Shown here: piece after piece, positions 49,590 through 61,839 of the stretch
Numbering within the stretch: position 1 is the first letter of the stretch
How the letters are laid out: each line of letters begins with the position of its first letter
NCBI GenBank assembly: GCA_013397455.1
Contig: VYZB01000031.1
Location: 4,139,189 to 4,203,188, forward strand
Origin: Crotophaga sulcirostris
Taxonomy: Eukaryota > Chordata > Aves > Cuculiformes > Crotophagidae
Reading direction: 5' to 3'
DNA: 64,000 nucleotides
Made by a program: the position numbers and the translations under genes
Notes under the pieces: model-generated
Seen by the model: only the letters and a program-made list of their open reading frames with translations
Database searches by the model: none
Told to the model about the DNA's origin: nothing

Positions 49590-51300
49590 AGCATGTCCTT
49601 TTTACTTGCGGCTTTCTAGAATAAAGTCCTTACTCCTTAAATATGGTCTTTATTCTTTGTTTCTGGGTTTATGTTCAGTAGCAGCAGGGTAGAGGTTTTG
49701 TCCTTTTGGCTTCTGCTTGGAAAACATCCAATTCAATTTTAAAACCTGTCAGTTAGTTTTCATGTATTTAATGTATCACGTTAGATTTGTAGTGTTCTTA
49801 TTTCTTAAACAAAATATTGCAGAACACCAAATAGCATACCTCAGGGAAGTTTATAATCTCAGCACCTTTTACTTTATTAACCTTACAGTGCGTAATGTCA
49901 TAAAAGCATGTATCTTAAGTTAGATTTTCAAGACGGTGAACACTTTTGATTGATATAGTCTTTCTTTAATTACCTACTCAAAACAGCTGTGTTGCTTGTT
50001 CCATAATTTTGCCCAAGACTGATTTCAGGTGGCAGGTTTCTACCTGCTTATAGCACTTTTTTTCTATAATAGCATGTTTACTGTCTTCCAAACTTCTTGA
50101 ATTTCCTTATTATTCAAAGAGTTATTTAAAATTGATGTTGATGGTAAATATTGCTCCTTGACAAATAATCTTTGAGGGTGTTGACCTGAAGCTTATGTAG
50201 GCCTACTGCTTTAAAAAGCTCTACACTTAGAGATTTCTCTTTAACATCACATTTGGTTAGTTTTAGAATGAAAGGTAAATTTCATCACCATTAAATGGTA
50301 TGACTTTATCTTCTGCCTTATTTTCTAGATACATCAATATTGACAACTAATCTTTTTCATTTGCTGATCAACAAGCTAAATTGCTATGACTCCTTTTGTT
50401 CCTAACATTTTTTAAAAGACAGTTTTGTTTGTACCGTAAATAATTGCTAATTTCCTCTATCTACTCTTATTTTTCCTTTTATTCCTACTTACAGTGCATC
50501 ATCACCTCTGTTAAGTGCAAAAGTAATAGAATTTATTTACACGCGTATCTCTACACATGTCTACATTGCAGGTTGATGCAGGGCCTGTGTATGTCCATAG
50601 ACTAAATTTTTTTTATTATTTCTCCATGTTTTTAATGGCCACCAAGCCATGCTGAGTGAGTGTGCCTGTTTATTCATGGAAGGCTGCCTTCTCTCTTCCT
50701 TGTGCCAATTTATTTTTCTGTATATGGATAGCCTTCTTTCTTGATTGTGAATTATGAGGCAGTTGGTGACATATATGTAAACAGTTTTTAATTATCTGAC
50801 AGTTTCTTACTCAGTCTCCTTTTCTTTGTTTCTTGGTACATAAACTTTTACAGTTTTGGTGAAATCAATCTCCTTAAAAAGCCTCAAACTATTACAGGTT
50901 ATTTTCTTCGTACAATAAAAATAACCGTGTTTTAATTGTTTCCATGAGGGCACTCGTGACATTTAAATTTTTATTTTTGAAGATGATGTCTAACGCTGAA
51001 TTTATTTTTATATAAGCTTCCAGAATTTTCACCTACAGGTTTTGGAAATTCTGAGGAAGTTGTCCTTGCACTTTATGGCTTTGTTGAAAAAAAAATCTCA
51101 AATTGACTGTATAGTATTAGTTGTGAAATGGCATTAATCTAGTGCTCACTATTATGCATTCTGTGATTAACTGATCAGGCTTTGCCATATCCTCAGCCAA
51201 GGTAGCCTGTAAGTATTTTCAGAGAAGCAAGAAATTTGAAAGATAGATAGAATTATTTTTTTCATTTTTTTCTTTGTACTCTAAATCAAAAGGTATAGAA
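49590..51300. other. Unique AT-rich non-coding sequence, no gene seen
   Basis: No frame over 70 codons, no assigned repeat and no exon-like structure. Long pyrimidine-rich stretches (about 50450-50490, 50690-50740) give chance acceptor-like sites. Confidence 0.5.
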
Positions 51301-51304
51301 ACAC

Positions 51305-51720
51305 ATGCTTTTGATTAGCTAATAAGCAAAAAACACAAAGCTCCAGGCTTCATCTTCTGATATGCTAATTCTTGAAATAAAAAAGAGCAATGAAACTCTC
51401 TGTAAATGGAAAGCGCTGAACGTCTGACAACAATACGCTTGCCAGAATGCTGAGAATCATTTCTTATCTCAGCAAATCCTTCCAGCCTTGACTGTCATAT
51501 TAGCCAGTTTTATTCTTCATTGCTTGTCTTTGATCATCTGCTGCGTATTCCCATGGGAGAAAGTTATGCCCATTTGCCTGTGAGCTACTTGCAATGTTTA
51601 ATGAGTATCTGCACATTCTATCAAGGTTTTAAAGGCACTTCTGCTCGGATAAATTGAGCACTACTTTCATTAGCTGCATACATGCAGAGTTTCTGTTCCT
51701 CTCAAAGACAATAAGACATT
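51305..51720. promoter_or_regulatory. Enhancer-like, possible conserved non-coding element
   Basis: Repeat-free stretch with the perfect palindrome ATTAGCTAAT (51314-51323), which holds two opposed homeodomain ATTA cores. An octamer-like ATGCTAAT (51362-51369) and further ordered AT-motif-rich, moderately complex sequence follow up to about 51720. It looks like a vertebrate developmental enhancer, but this rests on texture and motifs only. No conservation data are available from the window. Confidence 0.3.
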
Positions 51721-54700
51721 AGAGTATTTATTTTGTGGATGGACTTGCACATTGCTATTTTTTTAAAGGGTATTTTTGCCAAAGTTTTCATTTCAGCTGG
51801 ATCTGAAGACCTAGTTTATACTAGTATGTACACTGTAATGCTATCTCTGTTGAGTCTGTTTTTAAAGAGACATATTTCATTTGTAAACACTAGTGTGTAA
51901 CATGTTAAAATAAAAGATATCGTATTGATTGTGACACCTGACATATATCAAGTATTTCCCAAAAGGGACGAATAGTACTTTTTGGCACTGTCTGCCTTAA
52001 AGTGGTATGGTTTTTTGATCGATCCTTACAAAAAAGTGCTTAGAAGTTGCTATTGTGATGCAAGTCTTTCACTTTTGATATTCTTTTTAATCTGGATTAA
52101 TAGTCTTCTTTTTATCTTGCCTGTTTTTTCATCTTAATCGTATGAATAGTATTTAGGTGTAAAATTGACCTAAAGAACTGCAGTGTGGAAATGTACCATG
52201 TAAATCTTGTGTCCATTGCAGTTTACGTTGGATATTCATTTACTTTCATTTCTATCCTTATTTTTAGGCTGTCTGGGTTTAAAGTTAAGTTTCACAATAC
52301 CTGTAAATTGTTCCAAATATAATTAAAACTGTCCATTTGTAATAGCATTACTGATTCCTCAACAATTATTTTGTCCTCATCGCAGAATATAACTTTAAGG
52401 AGGAGAAAGTGTACCCAGTAGTAAATGAGTCCTTAAAATTGTAAGGACCTTGTCTTTAGTGCTTGGTATCTTCATGACAATTAGGAAGAAAAGGGAGAAA
52501 CCTGGACACTGCTATCTGGGGGAGAAATGTTTCTCAAGATTATAAGAGAGAGTAGTATGGTTGAGCGGTACAGGACCTGTTAGCCAGCTGGTTCCTGGGA
52601 AGAATGAGAGTGCTTTCTGTGCCCAAATTCAAATATTGAAAAGCATTTGTGGTACAAGCACCATTTAGAAATCAGTCCAGTTACAAATGAAAACATTTTA
52701 AAAGAAAATTAACTATTTCTTTTCCTTTGCTTTATCAGAGAAATTTAGTTTCATGCATAGTTTTAAATTACTTTTTGTCATTACAGAGTGACATGAAAAC
52801 AAATAATCTTTAAAAGATAAATTTTGTCCTTTAAAAGACTTTTGTAACAAGAATGTGGACCATTTAAAGTTTTTATTTAAAATGGAAACACTGAAGCATC
52901 TTTGTAGTGTTGGCATGCTGGTGGGACCAGAGGCCACCTCTTTGCTATGCCAACTTTGACTGCGTTGGAAACTGATTTCCGTGCAGAGTGCAAAGAGCTT
53001 CTGTTTAAAAGAACAGGCTACTACCTATAGTGAGGGAGAAAGTGTAAAAATTCTGCTTTCAGTTAAGCTGGAGTTACTATTTCCTCTCGATGCATCTTGC
53101 AGTGTGTAAACAAACAAATGCCACTGTGTCTTTCTTAATAATTGCGGAAGGCAATCGGGAAGCTGTACAGTGACTTTAATTACTAGCGGCCACAGGCAAA
53201 AACTTGCTCAAGATACTTTTCATTGCTCCACTGGACTTGGCAGCTTCTGTTACACGTCTGCCAGAGAAGGATGTTCTCTAGGTATGGCAGATGCCATGTC
53301 GGGGTTTCATAGCTTACTCTGTGCCTGATTAACTGAGCAAAGCTCCAGAAAGCAAAAGTGCGTGTGGTGGCTGATTTCCCAGCACATGGGGACCAACAGC
53401 CTGCCTCCACTCTTCTGCTCCCTCCTCGGGGAAGAATGAAGTATTCTTGCATTAAATTTCTAGGAAATCAGTGACTATATTTTCTGGGTTGTGGAAGACA
53501 AGTAGAAGTTTGGAAGGGTATAACTCGGGGCTTGATACAGACCCTACTAGCTTCAGAAAAATGGGCAATATTGTTTTCTACTACCTGACCTGTGTACACA
53601 CAGGCTGCTGCTGATAGCTAAGAAAAAAATATTTAATTTGGGTAGTACGTACCTTAATTTTGAATTGAAAATGAAGACATCTTTCCTCTGAGAGTTGAGT
53701 TGTAAGTGAGCTCTGTTAGTCTGCAGGAAGTGTCTGAGAAAGGGAGGGAAATTTGGACAGCAACACTGGAGCGAGGGGCAGGACTGGGACTGGCAGATGT
53801 GTGTCACTGCGCAGATGTGAGACTAAATAATGAGAACAAAGAAACAATAGGAATTTCTGAATACACAAACAAGCAGGGATTTGAAAGGAGGAAGTAACAA
53901 TCAAAAGAAAGAATATGGCAAATCAAGGGGAGGAGTTCTCTAGAAAGAAGGAAAAAGTGGTAAATAATGGAATAATTTGGCTTATAATAAAGGTAAAGAA
54001 TGGGAGAAAATACAGAGTGATTAGTCTTAAGGAATATTATGAGAGACAAAATTATGCATTATTTTCCTCATACAGACAAAGTATTAGAAAAAAGCTGTTT
54101 CATCACAGTAAATGAACATGTTTCATCAACTGCACAAAACAGAAAATCAATAAGCAGAAATATGACAGTTAATTGAAACAGTCTGTATTAGGACTCTTGC
54201 AGCAGCTAGCATCACACCATACAGGAGAGAACAAGCGGCTTACAAAGAAGTCATATTGCAAATAACTCTTAATAGGTGATGTGCAGTTTTCTTACTGAAA
54301 ATTCTGCGGTTTAATGGTTTTTATCCATTGAGGATGAACTCAAATGCATCAGTCGCCTAATATTGGATCAGGGTCGTGAAATGCTTTTCAAGAACCTGTA
54401 CTTTCATGGCTTGAAAACTGAGCAGAAGAGGGCTGTCCAACCTGCTGTTCTGAGTTAGACGTAAGTCTGAATGACCAGCAGTAAGCAGCTGCAAAATGTT
54501 AGTATTTGGGAGGAAATAATATGCAGTTGTTATCCAGGAGGGTAGAGTAGATTAACTTCAGGTATATTTTGTTGCAGAAGTTGTGTTCCTCAGTATTAAG
54601 AAAATAAAGTGGGTACAGCTTTTCTGCCCATCTATGTCTTATCTGGGCATTCAGTTAGAAAACACGTGACAGGGTTTTTACAGTTTAATTTCATTGCAGT

Positions 54701-55920
54701 GTGTTTGTTCTTATATCCTAAAATACAGAACAGAGAAAATTACCAAGTCCAGTAGCAAATTATTTTCTTAGTACATTGTAGAATATCTCAAATATCAGTT
54801 ATCTATACATTAACTGTGAACAGCAGCTGCAGTGATATCCTACTGTAAGACAGGCTTACCAAGTAGGTCACCCCATGTTCCCACCAAGCACAAACTTAGA
54901 AGACCACAGTGTTTCCACAGCAAAGCATTCACTCGTCAGTAGCAGCTTTAGCCCGCAACCGTATATTGGCAAAGATTCCACATTGTCCTGGTGGTCGGCT
55001 TGTTACTACTCCAACACAAAACAACAGGACCATCTTCTTGTACTCCAACATGATTTAATGGTTTTGCAACTCAACTGCAGATTGTAAATCTGCCTGGTAG
55101 GCAAAGGAGAACATGTGCACAGACCGATACATAGTCAAAATTCGTAGACACTCTGTCAAAGAATGCAATGTTTAACCATGTGTAAGTTTGACAGCCAGAA
55201 CTTCACCGGGCTGTGATTCAAGGGATCTCCAATGCTGTGAGTCTACAGATGTATTTCTGCATCATACAACGTGTTTCAGTGCTGGACTCCTTGTTCTTCT
55301 GTCAGATCTTATTAACTTGTGTAGGTTTACAAATTTACCATCATCTAACCAGTTGCCTATTGGATCCTGGCCAAAGCATATTGAATAGAGGTGGGCATTG
55401 GCAACAGAAAAATTAATCAAACGGAACTCTTACACCAAAACCCTAAAATTATTACTGCTTATGATACAGAAAGGAAAAAGAGTTAGTTCAGTAATCGGAA
55501 GATGCAGCTCATAATTCAGAAAATCCAGTTGTCAAATTCTCAATAATAAATCTGAAATCCTGGGGTTTGTGTATATTCATTGGCTGTCCTTCAGTTCTGT
55601 GATACAACTTAGCCCCTTTCTCATGAAAAAGATCGTTTACTAAATATATTCCAAGTTATATGGAAACTGTTGTATCTTACAGCTGGAAATGTTTTTCCTT
55701 TCAAACCCTTCAGTTACTGTATGTGACAGCTCTTCCAGTTTTATACCACAGCAGATCAGATGCATGGAATCACTTCCAAGATAAAAGTAGTTTGAATGTG
55801 TTCATGATCTTTAAAAAGGTACACCCCAGATGTTTGCTAATGCCTTGACTACCATCAAAGAATGATGTAAATATTGGTGTAGCTCAGCATTTTTTTAATG
55901 GAATAACAGTAGTCTTCAGC

Positions 55921-55940
55921 AAGGGTTAACAAGGGTTAAC
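55921..55940. repeat. 10-bp tandem duplication
   Basis: AAGGGTTAAC occurs twice in direct tandem. The unit contains GTTAAC and its period is close to one DNA helical turn. Confidence 0.9.
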
Positions 55941-57075
55941 AAAATCTCTTTTTTTCCATACGTGCTCTAAGTTTCATCTATTAACTTGGCACAACTTAAG
56001 CTTTATAAAATAATGACAACATGCTGCTCAACAAGCTTTATTTATAACTGTCTCATCCTAATATTGGTCTTTAGTTGTACTTAGTAAAAATAGTAAATCA
56101 CGTGCCGCTAGTCACTTTCAAATTGATTTAAAGAAAAATAAATTTCAAAAATCTATAAACAGATCTTCTAATAAGACACCCTTAGCACAGACTTCTACTG
56201 GTGACATTTCTGGCTGTTGCCTCAACAATTCTGTAATTAATTATTTAAAAAATAAAATTCTCTTTGATTTTTAAATAAATGCAATGGCATAAATAAATTC
56301 TGAAGTTAATGGGTTAGGGTACAAAGATTTCCTGCCTTAATTCCCTCCCTGCTAGTGATGAACATCAGTTTCAGAGCCCAGAACCCCACCAGCAAGAAAG
56401 GAACAGTTGATTTCAGTTGCCCTTAATTGAGTTTGTCTGTGTGGGATGGTTGTATGCAGTAATTCAGGGTGGGATTTAACAGAACATTAGCTACTGAGCT
56501 TTAACTCTCATGTGAACACTCTTGATCTGCACTAGGAGTGCAATGAGGCAATGTGACCTGCTGGATTTTGTAAGTCAAGTTGGGGGACTTCAGTTTGCCT
56601 CCATTAGTCTGACAATGCAGAGGGGTTCAAGTCCTGGAGATCTTTGATGTCTGCTGCATTTTGGGCCGACCCTGTGGTACCACTGTAATGCCAGGCATAT
56701 ATGATGGGGTCCAGAGGAAGGATGATGTACAAGGAAGATACAAGGACAGTAGCAACTGGAGAGATTTCCTGGGATTAGGCTTCAATTTGTGCATTTGCAT
56801 GGTGTAATTCCCCAGACTGTCACAGGAGTGCATGCAGGCAGGTGGCAGGGAGCCAGCTGGGGACACTGTGGGTAGCATGGACATTGCATCAGTGCTTTCC
56901 TAATGACTTCTCAGTAAAAACTGCTGCTTTCAGAAAACTTTTCCTCTGTGAGAGCATCTTTTCAGAAACAAAGCACCAGGGAAAAGGTATCTAAAAAGGG
57001 AACAGTTGGACAAAAAACTTCCTCTCCTGCGCTGAGAAGATAGAAAAGATCTTAATATTTTTGCAGATATGCAGG

Positions 57076-57095
57076 ACTAGTTAACACTAGTTAAC
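57076..57095. repeat. 10-bp tandem duplication
   Basis: ACTAGTTAAC occurs twice in direct tandem. Like the duplication about 1.15 kb upstream, the unit carries GTTAAC. Confidence 0.9.
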
Positions 57096-57569
57096 TATGC
57101 TGTATAAATATAATGAAACTACTCTGAGCAGATACCATAACAACTTCACTATGTATAGCTAGCTAATGATGGGGTGAGTAAAGTGAAACTAAAGAGAGGA
57201 CACACAACTCCACAGATCAGCATTTAGGTACTCATTTTCCGTTCAGAACAACCCAATGTCTCCATGGACATCTTTCTATCATACCTTAGTGGATGAATCA
57301 TGTGTTAGTATTGTTAATGTCAGTATAGCCAGTACAGAAGACATCACTACTACTTTTTTTTACAGCTGCCTCATTCACATAAAACTACTGAAAGAATCCC
57401 TGGGAATGGTTTTGAGGATCTAAGACAAATGTACCAATATTAAAGAAATGGTCAAAGTCCTTATCTCATTATACTGCTGGAATGACTATTCTAACAGCTA
57501 ATAAAGGCAGCTGTAATTTCTTCCTCACGGAAGCCTGTCTTGATTTCTTTCTTTTGCTTCTAAATGATA

Positions 57570-57760
57570 AAATAAGCTGAGAACAGCAAAAGATTTAATT
57601 GGGTCACTAATTAAGTGTCAGGCATGGGCTGCCTGTTAAAATTGAAGGTTAACTGGCAGTAAGAGCATTTGTGACAGAGGGGATCCATTGTCTAGAGATA
57701 TGCAAAGTAATAAGATCAATTTTTATGGACTATGTTGCTTTCCACCCATGAAATGCATTT
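57570..57760. promoter_or_regulatory. Enhancer-like, possible conserved non-coding element
   Basis: Repeat-free stretch with TTTAATTGGG (57595-57604), CTAATTAAG (57607-57615), a SOX-type CCATTGTC (57685-57692) and octamer-like ATATGCAAAG (57699-57708). The motif density resembles a developmental enhancer. Chance occurrence of each motif is high, so confidence is low. Confidence 0.25.
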
Positions 57761-58116
57761 GTAGAATTCTTGTAACTATTTTTTAGTTGATGGTATTGCC
57801 AAACACAGGGGTTCACATACTTTTTTCTCATAAGGTGTGCCTTTTAAAATCAGCATATTAAAAGGTGCAGCAATTACTATGCTGAGATTGCAGCTATCTC
57901 AGGAGATTATTTTTGTTCAGATTCTACGAGAGAGATAGGTTTTGTGTTTTAAAAAGAGATGTTAAAATGTAATACTGAATTAAAGCCCAAAACTTACTAC
58001 ATTGGAATCAGAATTGAGGTTATTTGTGCAGTGGTACTTCAGAATTTGTGGTTCATGTGATTGAAGAACCTGACATTGTTTAATGTATTACAGAGCTCAT
58101 TTTTGGCATTGACTAA

Positions 58117-58200
58117 TATCCCCATTTTATAGATGGGGAATGGAGTACAAAGGGATCAAGGTATGTTGACACTCCCAGTGGGAGTTCAGTGTAGATAAAA
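58117..58200 (+). repeat. MIR-like (CORE-SINE) fossil, sense orientation
   Basis: AATATCCCCATTTTATAGAT (58115-58134) followed by GGGGAATGGAGTACAAAGGG (58135-58154), then TCAAGG and ACACTCCCAGTGGGAGTTC (58170-58188), follows the MIR consensus segment 'tatccccattttacagatggggaaactgaggcacagagggattaag...cccaaggtcacacagggagtc'. This is the clearest MIR-type match in the window. The copy has no intact tRNA-derived head. Confidence 0.7.
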
Positions 58201-58209
58201 GCTTTAGAG

Positions 58210-61200
58210 GAGCTATTTAGCCCTGGAAGTGTATGGAGGCTCTGCTTATATTCCCTTACCCTGGTTTTCATCAAGGTAAATGAACCTTCATGCTGACATA
58301 CCTAGGACTGCTAGCTCAAGCACAGTTCTGGAAGAAATTTGAAAATATCACATTGTCTCATACAGAAGAAATACAGATCTTTTTCTTTCAAGAATGAAAC
58401 TGTTCAAAACATTTAAATTGTGGTAGTGCTGATAGAAAGATTGGGAATTATAAGCCATGCTTTTGAATATATATGTATAGGTGTAACTTATCTTTGTGTG
58501 TAACTAAAACTGAGTTTCCTGAAACAGAAAAGATATTGCAAATGAATGGCAGGTGAATTTTTAAAATTTTTAAATAACAGTTTTAAGAAGCTTTGAGCCA
58601 CTTGACACTGGAGAAGAATTTATAAACTTCCATGTAATACAAATGTATTGCAGCATAATTTTGGAATTTGAATTCACTGAATGTGTTTTTAGAAACAGAA
58701 CAAACCCACCTTATGACTTTTCTTGTGCTGAATGCTTCCTTAACATGATGATGATGGGCAACAAATCCTTGAGGTCCTTGTATTAGCCAGGTAGTGTATG
58801 AGTATTAATTGGGTGAGACGGATCAAGTAATGCCAGAAAACATTCAAAGACGACATTCTTGTAGCCTCAAGGTAAGTTTATTGTAGGCTAAAAGCTTTTT
58901 TCCTTTATTATGTCAGACTTGTGGCTATTTCCTCAGTTCATCTATTGTTGATATAAAATGGAGATCAGATGGTCTGTTTTGCAAAGGCGGCTGACCTGCT
59001 TTGATCAGGATCCCCAGAGTTTACAGTCAAGCCTGTGTTTCCACTTAAACAGAAAGTCAGCTGTCCTGAGGAGTTTCCCACTTGTTTATCACACAGATAG
59101 CTTTTGGGGCTGTGAGTCTACCCTTTCCCTCTCCTGTCAAAAACTCAAGTTGGTGATTGAGAATAAAGCCTTAATGTTTTATACTAAACCAACTTTTTCC
59201 ATTCTTTCCACTTAATTTGAAAACTGGTTTTGAGCAGCAAAGAGAAAATTAAAAGTTTCTGTTTGCAAAGTTGACAGTCATCTCCTTCAGTCAAGAGGCA
59301 AAGTTATTCCTCTACTTTTCCGAGCTACGAAATCAGCAAAGGGAAAAACTCCCCAAAATATTGCAAAGTAAAACTCAGATTCACGAAGGCACCTTTTCTT
59401 TTTTGTGCACTCAGAACTAGATGGGTTTTAGTAGTAAAGTGTTAGCTCACTAAAACTGAACTACTAGGATTGCTACCATAAAGTAAAGCATATATTTAAG
59501 TGCTTTCCTGGGTCAGAGACTACTCCTTCATTGTGTTCAGATTGGATCTCAATACCTGTGTGACTGCCAAGGAGTTCTTCCAATGTGTGCTCCAAATTCT
59601 CAAACCTTTTCCCTGCAAAAGCAGAGAGGTTGGAAGGATGGCTCTTTATATGAGAAAATTAGTTATAATATATATGTATAGTTATTGCATTGTACCATTC
59701 AGATGGATAAAATCAGCAGCCCCTCTGCCAAAATTGTTTGCTCACAAACCCTCTCCAGAAGGAGTAATTTTACCTTAATTGTTTATCTTTGTCCCACAAA
59801 GAACAGGCAATGGGGCAAGCTTCAACTGGGGTGATAGATACGTTTTCTCAAATTATTAATTCTGATTTTAATGGCTGTCAAAAGAAACACAAAGATCTTC
59901 TGCACTTTAGATTAATAGAAGTAGTAATCCTGCTCAGGTTCCCATAATAGTCTGAGCGTCTGAGAAAGATGGGAAAAGAGCTGCACAAAAACATTGAACT
60001 AGCCTGTACAGCAGTACCAAATTAAATTGGCTCTAGGGCTCTAAGGCCATATTAATCTCTTTGGAACTCTGACTAATAAAGTAATTTAGGCTGAAGATCT
60101 AGTAAAAACCTGTGAAATCTGACAGTTTTTACATTACAGATCACTCAGTGTCAGAGCTTTGTTCCTGCTGTGTGGTGCTCCATTTCATGAGTGGTCATTC
60201 AGAAATCTATCCAAGATTTACTAAACCTACCCGTGGTCCTATTAAAATATGAATGAAACATCTTAAAAATTAACATGTTTGGAAACTGGAATTTTTATCT
60301 TGAGGTCTGGCTTCTTTCAACCTTCAGATTTTCTCTGTAGGTAAATCTCTCTGAAAGTTCATCCTGAAGTTGAACAAAGATGTTGTGAATAACAGCTCTT
60401 GCTAAGAGAGAATTATGATCTTTTACTCAGAGGGTGCCCTAGAGCAGATCAGTGGAAGATTCCTTATGCCACCTATGTGACCACTCTTTTCCACCTTTCT
60501 TCCAGTGCTCATTGAAATGCTGATTGAGGTTCCTGCTGAAAGTCACAGGTTTGGTTTGGTTTAGTGGTGTAGTTTGGTTTAGTTTGCTTTTCAGCTTGTA
60601 ATACTGGGGTGCATGGTGGCATCAAATGTTAGAACTTCCGTAAAGAAGTTTTTGAGACTGGAGGCTTGCAGGAGAACTTATTTGGAGTTTTTTTAGTTGC
60701 AAATCTTTAGCAAGTCACCTGTAAAAGCAATTGCTTTGTAATTACTGCAATCAGAATTCAGTCAAGATTTTGCTAAAAACCTCCTGCAAATGATAAGACG
60801 AAAAGAAAGCTTCTTTTTTTTTTTTAATTTGAAAACAAGCAGTCTGGTTCTTTACAATGACTAACAACTCTTTCAAAAACTAGCCAGAATCTTATACCTT
60901 TAAAGCTTCCTCCTATTGACTTGATTTTCTGCAAAGTTATGTGAATGACTTAAAAATTGCACCAAAGAAAATATTTCAGAAAATTTAATAAAAGACCTAT
61001 TCATTGGTGAATAAAGTAGCTGGTATAGGAAAGGTATAGGTTGATTTTCAGTCCGTTTTGGACTGGATGGCTACCAGATATTAAGAAGTATGGGGATTTG
61101 CATGATTAAAAAGAGCTTGTGGTCTCTGAATGCCGTGGGTATATAGCACAAGTCTCAATCTTTCATGTGTGTACAAAAGATACAAAGCTTGTATGAGTGT

Positions 61201-61590
61201 TGTTGGTTAATAATGAAAAAGTTATCTGGCACATGATCTCTGTAATACAGGTAAAAGATGGAGTATTATATGTATAATGCACATGTCATTGAATTGTGAT
61301 ACCAAGTCTATTTTTAAACTGTGGAAAGGTGTCATATGAAATGTAGATGAATGTAGGTATTCTTCCAACATATTAACAGCAGCTTTTTCTCTGTGTTAGA
61401 ATACTTAGATTGTTTTAATTACGCTGTTCTGATGTATGTAGTAAATGGTTTAATTAGAGCTTGTTCATGTAGTGCCTGTGTATTTAAGTGTTGAGCAGGT
61501 CAGTGCCCTATAGATGATAAAGAAGTCAGATGATGGAGAGGCGTTTGTCATCTCTTCATTAGAGAAACATCAGAGGTCTGAGCTCAGAAG
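58210..61590. other. Unique non-coding sequence, no gene seen
   Basis: The longest frame is 92 codons (59500-59778, plus), unrecognised. A perfect donor consensus AAG/GTAAGT occurs at 58869-58877, but all three frames of the only plausible upstream exon contain stops. A degenerate GGTTT minisatellite covers 60549-60590. A 6-bp hairpin (CAGTCC/GGACTG) lies at 61049-61065. Confidence 0.5.
60549..60590. repeat. Degenerate (GGTTT)n tract
   Basis: Several GGTTT and AGTTT units, imperfectly repeated over about 40 bases. Low-complexity repeat of a kind seen elsewhere in the window (10216-10265, 35158-35200). Confidence 0.75.
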
Positions 61591-61599
61591 GGAATGTAA

Positions 61600-61830
61600 A
61601 GTGAACTTCCCTCCTGATTAGCGAAGTCCAGCTGCTGTTACTTGACAGGGGGACAGATATTATAAAGAGGAAATATCAGAATTTGGAAAGGTGCTTTCTG
61701 CCTGCAGGAAAGATGACAAATGAGAATTGCAGCATACCACATATTTAATTGCATTAACCATGACATCTAACAGATGCTGGGACAAAATGGGATCAATAGT
61801 TTTGCGTCCCAAGGGAAGGTCAGCTCACAC
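61600..61830. promoter_or_regulatory. Possible conserved non-coding element
   Basis: Repeat-free stretch with CAGCTGCTG (61629-61637), TTGACAG (61642-61648, MEIS/TGIF type) and TTTAATTGCATTAA (61744-61757). Suggestive only. Confidence 0.2.
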
Positions 61831-61839
61831 CAGATGTAC

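Larger units (their letters stand above)
51730..57560. other. Unique non-coding sequence, no gene seen
   Basis: Frames stay at or below 89 codons and match nothing known. Two tandem duplications of 10-base units occur at 55921-55940 and 57076-57095. A polypurine-rich stretch covers about 53715-54020. No mobile element was recognised. Confidence 0.5.

Noticed and set aside
51170..51215. Possible 12-base micro-exon between CCTCAG and GTAAGTAT
   Set aside because: Micro-exons need coding neighbours and conservation; neither is visible.
54840..55200. Moderately GC-rich stretch suspected of being an old LTR
   Set aside because: No paired TG...CA ends, polyadenylation arrangement, primer-binding site or second copy could be found.
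58787..58877. Candidate 85-base exon ending in perfect donor AAG/GTAAGT
   Set aside because: All three frames contain early stops and the upstream acceptor is weak. It could only be non-coding, and a single donor match is not enough.
866..61103. Perfect octamer motifs ATTTGCAT/ATGCAAAT at about eight places (866, 32250, 33156, 34949, 36061, 48179, 56793, 61096)
   Set aside because: In AT-rich sequence of this length several are expected by chance, so the window-wide count is not evidence of clustering. Only those inside broader motif-dense patches were kept.
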